A model generated the notes under the pieces. It worked only from the letters and a program-made list of their open reading frames with translations, made no database searches and was not told the DNA's origin. This document shows positions 14,676-18,113 of a stretch of DNA of 18,113 nt, piece by piece. Positions within the stretch are counted from its first letter, which is position 1, and the number at the start of each line of letters is the position of its first letter. Source of the DNA: Bacillota bacterium (GTDB lineage Bacteria > Bacillota > Clostridia > Christensenellales > SZUA-584); assembly GCA_023441905.1 (NCBI GenBank), contig JAEZNC010000086.1:1-18113 (forward strand). The letters run 5' to 3'. The position numbers and the translations under genes were made by a program.

Positions 14676-16685
14676 ATGCGTTTAATTCACAGAAGAGCAG
14701 CTGCGTTTTTTTTGTGTATCCTGATTCTTTTTTCTATAACGGGTTGCAACGCGTTTTACAGAAAAGCTTCCGAAGTTTTCGGCCCGGAAACGGACGGCGT
14801 GTGGGGCAATACGCCGATACCATCCTCAACGGTTTCCGCTGCGCCTGCGAATGAGGGAACGCCGGGGACATGGACGGTGATGCTTTATTTGAACGGCTCC
14901 GATCTCGAAAGCCAGGGCGGAGAGGGAACATCGAGCCTGCAAAGCATTATGAACAGCAGCCTGCCCGAAAGTATCAATGTGCTGATCTATACAGGCGGAA
15001 CATCGCAATGGAACAACGATGTGGTGAGCGCCGATTCTAACCAGATTTGGCTCGTGAAGAACAATGACCTGACGCTGCTCGAGACGCTTGAGGCCCACAG
15101 CTTAGGCGAGAGTGGGACGCTTTCGGATTTCATCTCCTATGCACAGACCCATTATCCGGCAGACCATAAAGCGCTGCTGATGTGGAACCATGGCGGGGGC
15201 AGCGTGATTGGCTTTGGAGCCGACGAGCTGCATAATTATGACAGCCTGTATCTTTCGGAACTGACGGATGCGTTTTCATCCGCGTATGACGGGCAGCCTT
15301 TTGAATTGATCGGCTTCGATGCATGCCTGATGGCGAGCGTGGAGATGGCGGCGGTGGCTGCGCCATACGCGCATTACCTGGTGGCGTCCGAAGAGGTGGA
15401 GCCGGGAAGCGGCTGGGATTACGAATACCTGCTCGAAGCCCTTGCCGCCGATACAGGGATGACAGGGGCGGAACTCGGCAAGGCCATCACTGACGGATAT
15501 TTTACGCGCAGCGCGGGCGGCGGTATGGAGGGAGACCTCACGTGCTCTGTCATCGATTTGAGCAAGATTGACGCCATTGAAGCGCAGTTGGCGGCCTATG
15601 CCTCCAGCCTCGACGGGCAGCTCGCGCAGCCTTTAACCGTTCAGACCCTTTCAAAGGCGCGTCAAAACGCGGATAAGTACGGCGAAGAACCGGGCGCAAC
15701 GGGCACCGAAACGCTCAACATGATTGATTTTTATCACTTCATTTCCCTTCAGGAGGGCGGAGCGGCGGCAGATCAGCTGATGGCCGCGATACAGGACGCC
15801 GTGGTGTACGAGCGCAGCGGAGAACAGCAGGTCAACTCAAACGGGCTTTCGATCTACTTTCCGCTCGAAGCTCCGCAAAGCGGCGACGCAAGCCTTGATG
15901 TGTACAGCACCATCGATTTTTGTCCCGAATATAAGCAGTTCATCGTGGATTATCTGGCGGCACTGAAAGAAGATGCTTCACAGATGCCTGTGGAATACGA
16001 CAGTGCGCTGATTCCCGCGTCTCAGAGCGGCGATTTAAGCGAAGTGGGGTCGTTTTATGTGCACCTGACGGATGCGCAGATGGATTACCTGTCGTATGTG
16101 TACTGCACACTCGGGCTTTATCTCGACGACGGGATGATTGTGGACTTAGGCTTCGACAGCGACCTTAGTATTGACTATACCGACAACACGATTCACGACA
16201 ATTTCCAGGGCTACTGGACGGGAATCAACGGCCAGTTTGCGGCTGTTTATGTGATGGAGGAAACCGAAGACTACGTGATCTACAACATTCCCGTGCTGTA
16301 CAAAAGCAAAGACGATTTGAGCGAGGCGGATGATGACGATATGGCGATCATCCGTGCCACATGGTACTGGGACAATACGTATGACAACGGCGGCTACTAT
16401 GAGTATAACGGCATGTATTATATGAATCAGGAATACGACGCTCCGTCAACGAAGCTGTCGATCGAGCTCACGGCGGGTGATGTGGTGACGCCGATCTACT
16501 GGCCGTATTACGCGTCGGACGGGGATTACGAATCCTATTACACGGCGGACCCGTATACGCTCGGCGCGGACGGCATTGTGCTTGACTGGATCGAGCTGCC
16601 GTCGGGCAGCTACCAGTACGGCTTCATGTTCTACGACGTATACGGCGGGGAGCATTACAGCGAAATGATGGATTTTGACATGTAA
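14676..16685 (+). CDS. Clostripain-like (C11 family) cysteine peptidase lipoprotein
   Basis: A 669-residue surface lipoprotein. The start at 14676 follows AAAGGAG by 8 bases and opens with a lipoprotein signal peptide ending in lipobox ITGC (Cys24); the frame extends 17 codons upstream through the promoter and is rejected there. After a short linker the peptidase C11 domain begins at about residue 64 (TWTVMLYLNGSDLES). The catalytic His172 lies in MWNHGGG and Cys217 in LIGFDACLMASVE; both are typical of clostripain relatives, which cleave after basic residues. The last 230 or so residues form a separate, acidic, Tyr-rich, probably beta-sheet domain with no assignment I can make. It stands alone, divergent from perR, with its own terminator. 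Likely role: surface protein processing or digestion. Confidence 0.92.
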   Translation: MRLIHRRAAAFFLCILILFSITGCNAFYRKASEVFGPETDGVWGNTPIPSSTVSAAPANEGTPGTWTVMLYLNGSDLESQGGEGTSSLQSIMNSSLPESINVLIYTGGTSQWNNDVVSADSNQIWLVKNNDLTLLETLEAHSLGESGTLSDFISYAQTHYPADHKALLMWNHGGGSVIGFGADELHNYDSLYLSELTDAFSSAYDGQPFELIGFDACLMASVEMAAVAAPYAHYLVASEEVEPGSGWDYEYLLEALAADTGMTGAELGKAITDGYFTRSAGGGMEGDLTCSVIDLSKIDAIEAQLAAYASSLDGQLAQPLTVQTLSKARQNADKYGEEPGATGTETLNMIDFYHFISLQEGGAAADQLMAAIQDAVVYERSGEQQVNSNGLSIYFPLEAPQSGDASLDVYSTIDFCPEYKQFIVDYLAALKEDASQMPVEYDSALIPASQSGDLSEVGSFYVHLTDAQMDYLSYVYCTLGLYLDDGMIVDLGFDSDLSIDYTDNTIHDNFQGYWTGINGQFAAVYVMEETEDYVIYNIPVLYKSKDDLSEADDDDMAIIRATWYWDNTYDNGGYYEYNGMYYMNQEYDAPSTKLSIELTAGDVVTPIYWPYYASDGDYESYYTADPYTLGADGIVLDWIELPSGSYQYGFMFYDVYGGEHYSEMMDFDM

Positions 16686-16713
16686 CGGTCTTTCGCCAAT
16701 CATGATGATGAGC

Positions 16714-16768
16714 ACCCCTAAAGATGGATGGTATCACATACTGAAAACATCTTTGGGGGTATTTTATT
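16714..16768 (+). terminator. Intrinsic terminator of the C11 peptidase gene
   Basis: A 13-bp stem with one G-U pair (16714-16726 with 16748-16760) and a 21-base loop, followed by ATTTTATT. It lies about 28 bases after the stop. Confidence 0.75.
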
Positions 16769-16769
16769 G

Positions 16770-17015
16770 CGGTGCAAAGATGTTTTCTTGTTGCCTGAAG
16801 GCGCAGCTTTGACGGCCACGGCCGAAGAAAACCAGATAAATGACGCGGATTGTTCATGACAGAACAGATTGAAAAACGCAATGATGCCCCCTTTGCTGGA
16901 AAGCTGTCGCAGACAGCGTTTGATGTGGCGTCATCTGGTGCCAAACAGTGCGCCATCCGGTGATGCGAGCGCTTTCTCTTCAAGTGTTTTAATCCCCGGC
17001 ATGCTTTGCATTCAT
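16770..17015. other. Gene-free stretch
   Basis: About 250 bases between two convergent terminators. Apart from a small GCTGTC/GACAGC hairpin near 16902-16916 I see nothing in it. Confidence 0.4.
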
Positions 17016-17055
17016 ATAAAAAATAGACTGTGCGGAATATCTTTGCACAGTCTAT
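17016..17055 (-). terminator. Intrinsic terminator of the floA operon
   Basis: Perfect 11-bp stem ATAGACTGTGC (17023-17033) with GCACAGTCTAT (17045-17055), followed on the minus strand by TTTTTTAT. It lies about 20 bases after the last stop. Confidence 0.9.
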
Positions 17056-17076
17056 TAATTCTTGGTTTAAGCTTGT

Positions 17077-17532
17077 TCAGCGTGACTTACGCGTGAGAAT
17101 CTCGGAATAGATCACGGCGCGGACAAAATCGCTCTTGTCTTCAAAAAGCTTCAGAGTGTTTTTTACATGCTTGACCGTTCGCTTCGGCATATCGCTGATC
17201 TCGGCGCTGTCCGTATGGAAGGTGGCCAGATCAATGTTCGCATACCGGTTCGTCGCCTGAAAAGCAGAGGCCGATTTTGCCATACGCATCGCGGCATCGT
17301 CCTGCTCCGAAGCGGTCGGCCGGGCAGCCGGCTGACTGACAGTGTAAACCGGCCGGGTTTCCGGCGCGCGCTGTGATGCATCCATTTCGTTTGACATCAT
17401 AAACGCACGTTGAATATCGCTGAGCGAGGGTCGCACGGGCGTGTCCTCAGAGCCCTGTTGCGGCTTCTTTTTGCTTGCGGCAGACAGCAGCGACACAATA
17501 ACGGCTATGACGATGATGACAATGACTTCCAT
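17077..17532 (-). CDS. Single-pass membrane protein of unknown function, floA partner
   Basis: A 151-residue protein I cannot assign to a named family. It begins with one membrane helix (MEVIVIIVIAVIVSLLSA) followed by KKK, predicting a cytoplasmic body. The middle (about 22-85) is Pro/Gln/Ser-rich and probably disordered. The end is a conserved-looking helix, DFVRAVIYSEILTRKSR; the SEIL ending reminds me of short membrane proteins found in clostridial genomes. It starts 12 bases after the floA stop, with only a weak AGGGAT ribosome site, so translation may depend on coupling. Context suggests it works with FloA membrane domains, but this is inference. The transcript ends at the hairpin at 17016-17055. 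Confidence 0.75.
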   Translation of the reverse strand: MEVIVIIVIAVIVSLLSAASKKKPQQGSEDTPVRPSLSDIQRAFMMSNEMDASQRAPETRPVYTVSQPAARPTASEQDDAAMRMAKSASAFQATNRYANIDLATFHTDSAEISDMPKRTVKHVKNTLKLFEDKSDFVRAVIYSEILTRKSR

Positions 17533-17544
17533 ATTCGATCATCC

Positions 17545-18113
17545 CTATTCGGTTTCTTTGTCGATCTTGGGCGATGTGGCGTTTGAGATGGCATCGCGCA
17601 TGCTCGTGTCAGCCATCACGTTTTTCATGTTGTAGTAATCCATCACGCCTAGGTTGCCGTCTTTGAACGCAACCGCCATGGCGAGCGGGATCTCGGCTTC
17701 AGCCTCCACGACTTTGGCGCGCATTTCCTGCACGGCGGCGAGCATTTCCTGTTCTTTGGCCACAGCCATCGCGCGGCGTTCTTCGGCCTTGGCTTGAGCG
17801 ATTTTTTTATCGGCCTGCGCCTGATCGATCTGCAGCTGAGCGCCGATGTTGCGTCCAACGTCCACATCCGCGATATCGATGGAAAGAATCTCGAATGCGG
17901 TACCGGCGTCGAGCCCCTTGGCCAGCACGGTTTTGGAGATCAGATCGGGGTTTTCAAGCACTTCCTTGTGTGAATTCGAGCTGCCGACGGTGGTGACAAT
18001 GCCTTCGCCCACGCGCGCAATCACCGTTTCTTCACCCGCGCCGCCCACGAGACGGTCGATATTCGTGCGCACGGTCACGCGCGCTTTGGCTTTGAGCTCA
18101 ATGCCGTCTTTGG
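17545..18113 (-). CDS. floA: FloA flotillin-like protein, C-terminal part (N-terminus outside window)
   Basis: The C-terminal part, about 189 residues, of a FloA (YqfA) flotillin-like protein. The frame is open to the right edge, where it reads KDGIELKAKARVTVR; ATG 18078 is internal. Strongly conserved family blocks follow: RLVGGAGEETVIARVGEGIV, VLENPDLISKTVLAKGLDAG and FEILSIDIADVDVGRNIGA, then the Ala/Glu-rich coiled-coil (QADKKIAQAKAEERRAMA and on) that drives oligomerisation, and a short polar tail. FloA organises functional membrane microdomains and influences signalling, secretion and wall synthesis. The family's N-terminal membrane hairpin lies outside the window. Confidence 0.96.
   Translation of the reverse strand, partial: KDGIELKAKARVTVRTNIDRLVGGAGEETVIARVGEGIVTTVGSSNSHKEVLENPDLISKTVLAKGLDAGTAFEILSIDIADVDVGRNIGAQLQIDQAQADKKIAQAKAEERRAMAVAKEQEMLAAVQEMRAKVVEAEAEIPLAMAVAFKDGNLGVMDYYNMKNVMADTSMRDAISNATSPKIDKETE

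Overview
The window looks like chromosome from an anaerobic, probably gut-associated member of the Clostridia. GC content is moderate to high, Shine-Dalgarno sites are strong GGAG types, and the gene families fit: a PerR-like Fur repressor with desulfoferrodoxin and rubrerythrin, a FloA flotillin, a YtrA-type GntR/ABC operon, an LCP-family enzyme, an NlpC/P60 hydrolase and a clostripain-like (C11) lipoprotein. Two bacterial serpins are also present. I cannot assign a genus. No rRNA, tRNA, CRISPR array, prophage or intact insertion sequence was seen.

Layout. 1-1190 (+): the 3' end of a UPF0316/DUF2179 membrane protein, a LOG-family nucleotide phosphoribohydrolase and a small ACT-domain protein, in one operon. 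1266-1466 (-): a structured RNA of about 200 nt with its own promoter and terminator; its appearance is closest to the raiA class as I remember it. 1535-4116 (-): two tandem serpin lipoproteins. 4262-5068 (+): a patatin-like esterase. 5027-7227 (-): GntR regulator, ABC ATPase and ABC permease joined by ATGA overlaps, followed by a small lipoprotein gene broken by one stop codon. 7419-8942 (+): a sodium:solute symporter. 8943-9512: a terminator and an intergenic stretch with a hexamer repeat. 9513-12204 (-): an LCP enzyme and, upstream, a secreted NlpC/P60 hydrolase, each with its own promoter. 12265-13139: a gene-free, repeat-rich stretch. 13140-14516 (-): the perR, dfx, rbr oxidative-stress operon. 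14676-16685 (+): the C11 peptidase lipoprotein. 17077 to the right edge (-): a membrane-anchored protein of unknown function downstream of floA, which runs off the window.

How the genes fit together. Much of the window concerns the cell envelope: surface serpins, a surface cysteine peptidase, wall-polymer attachment (LCP), wall hydrolysis (NlpC/P60), membrane organisation (FloA) and an envelope-stress-like ABC operon. The other clear module handles superoxide and peroxide under PerR-type control. The most interesting items are the structured RNA, the partial repeat of its 3' motif in the 12.5 kb gap, and the serpin pair whose divergence is concentrated in the protease-bait loop.
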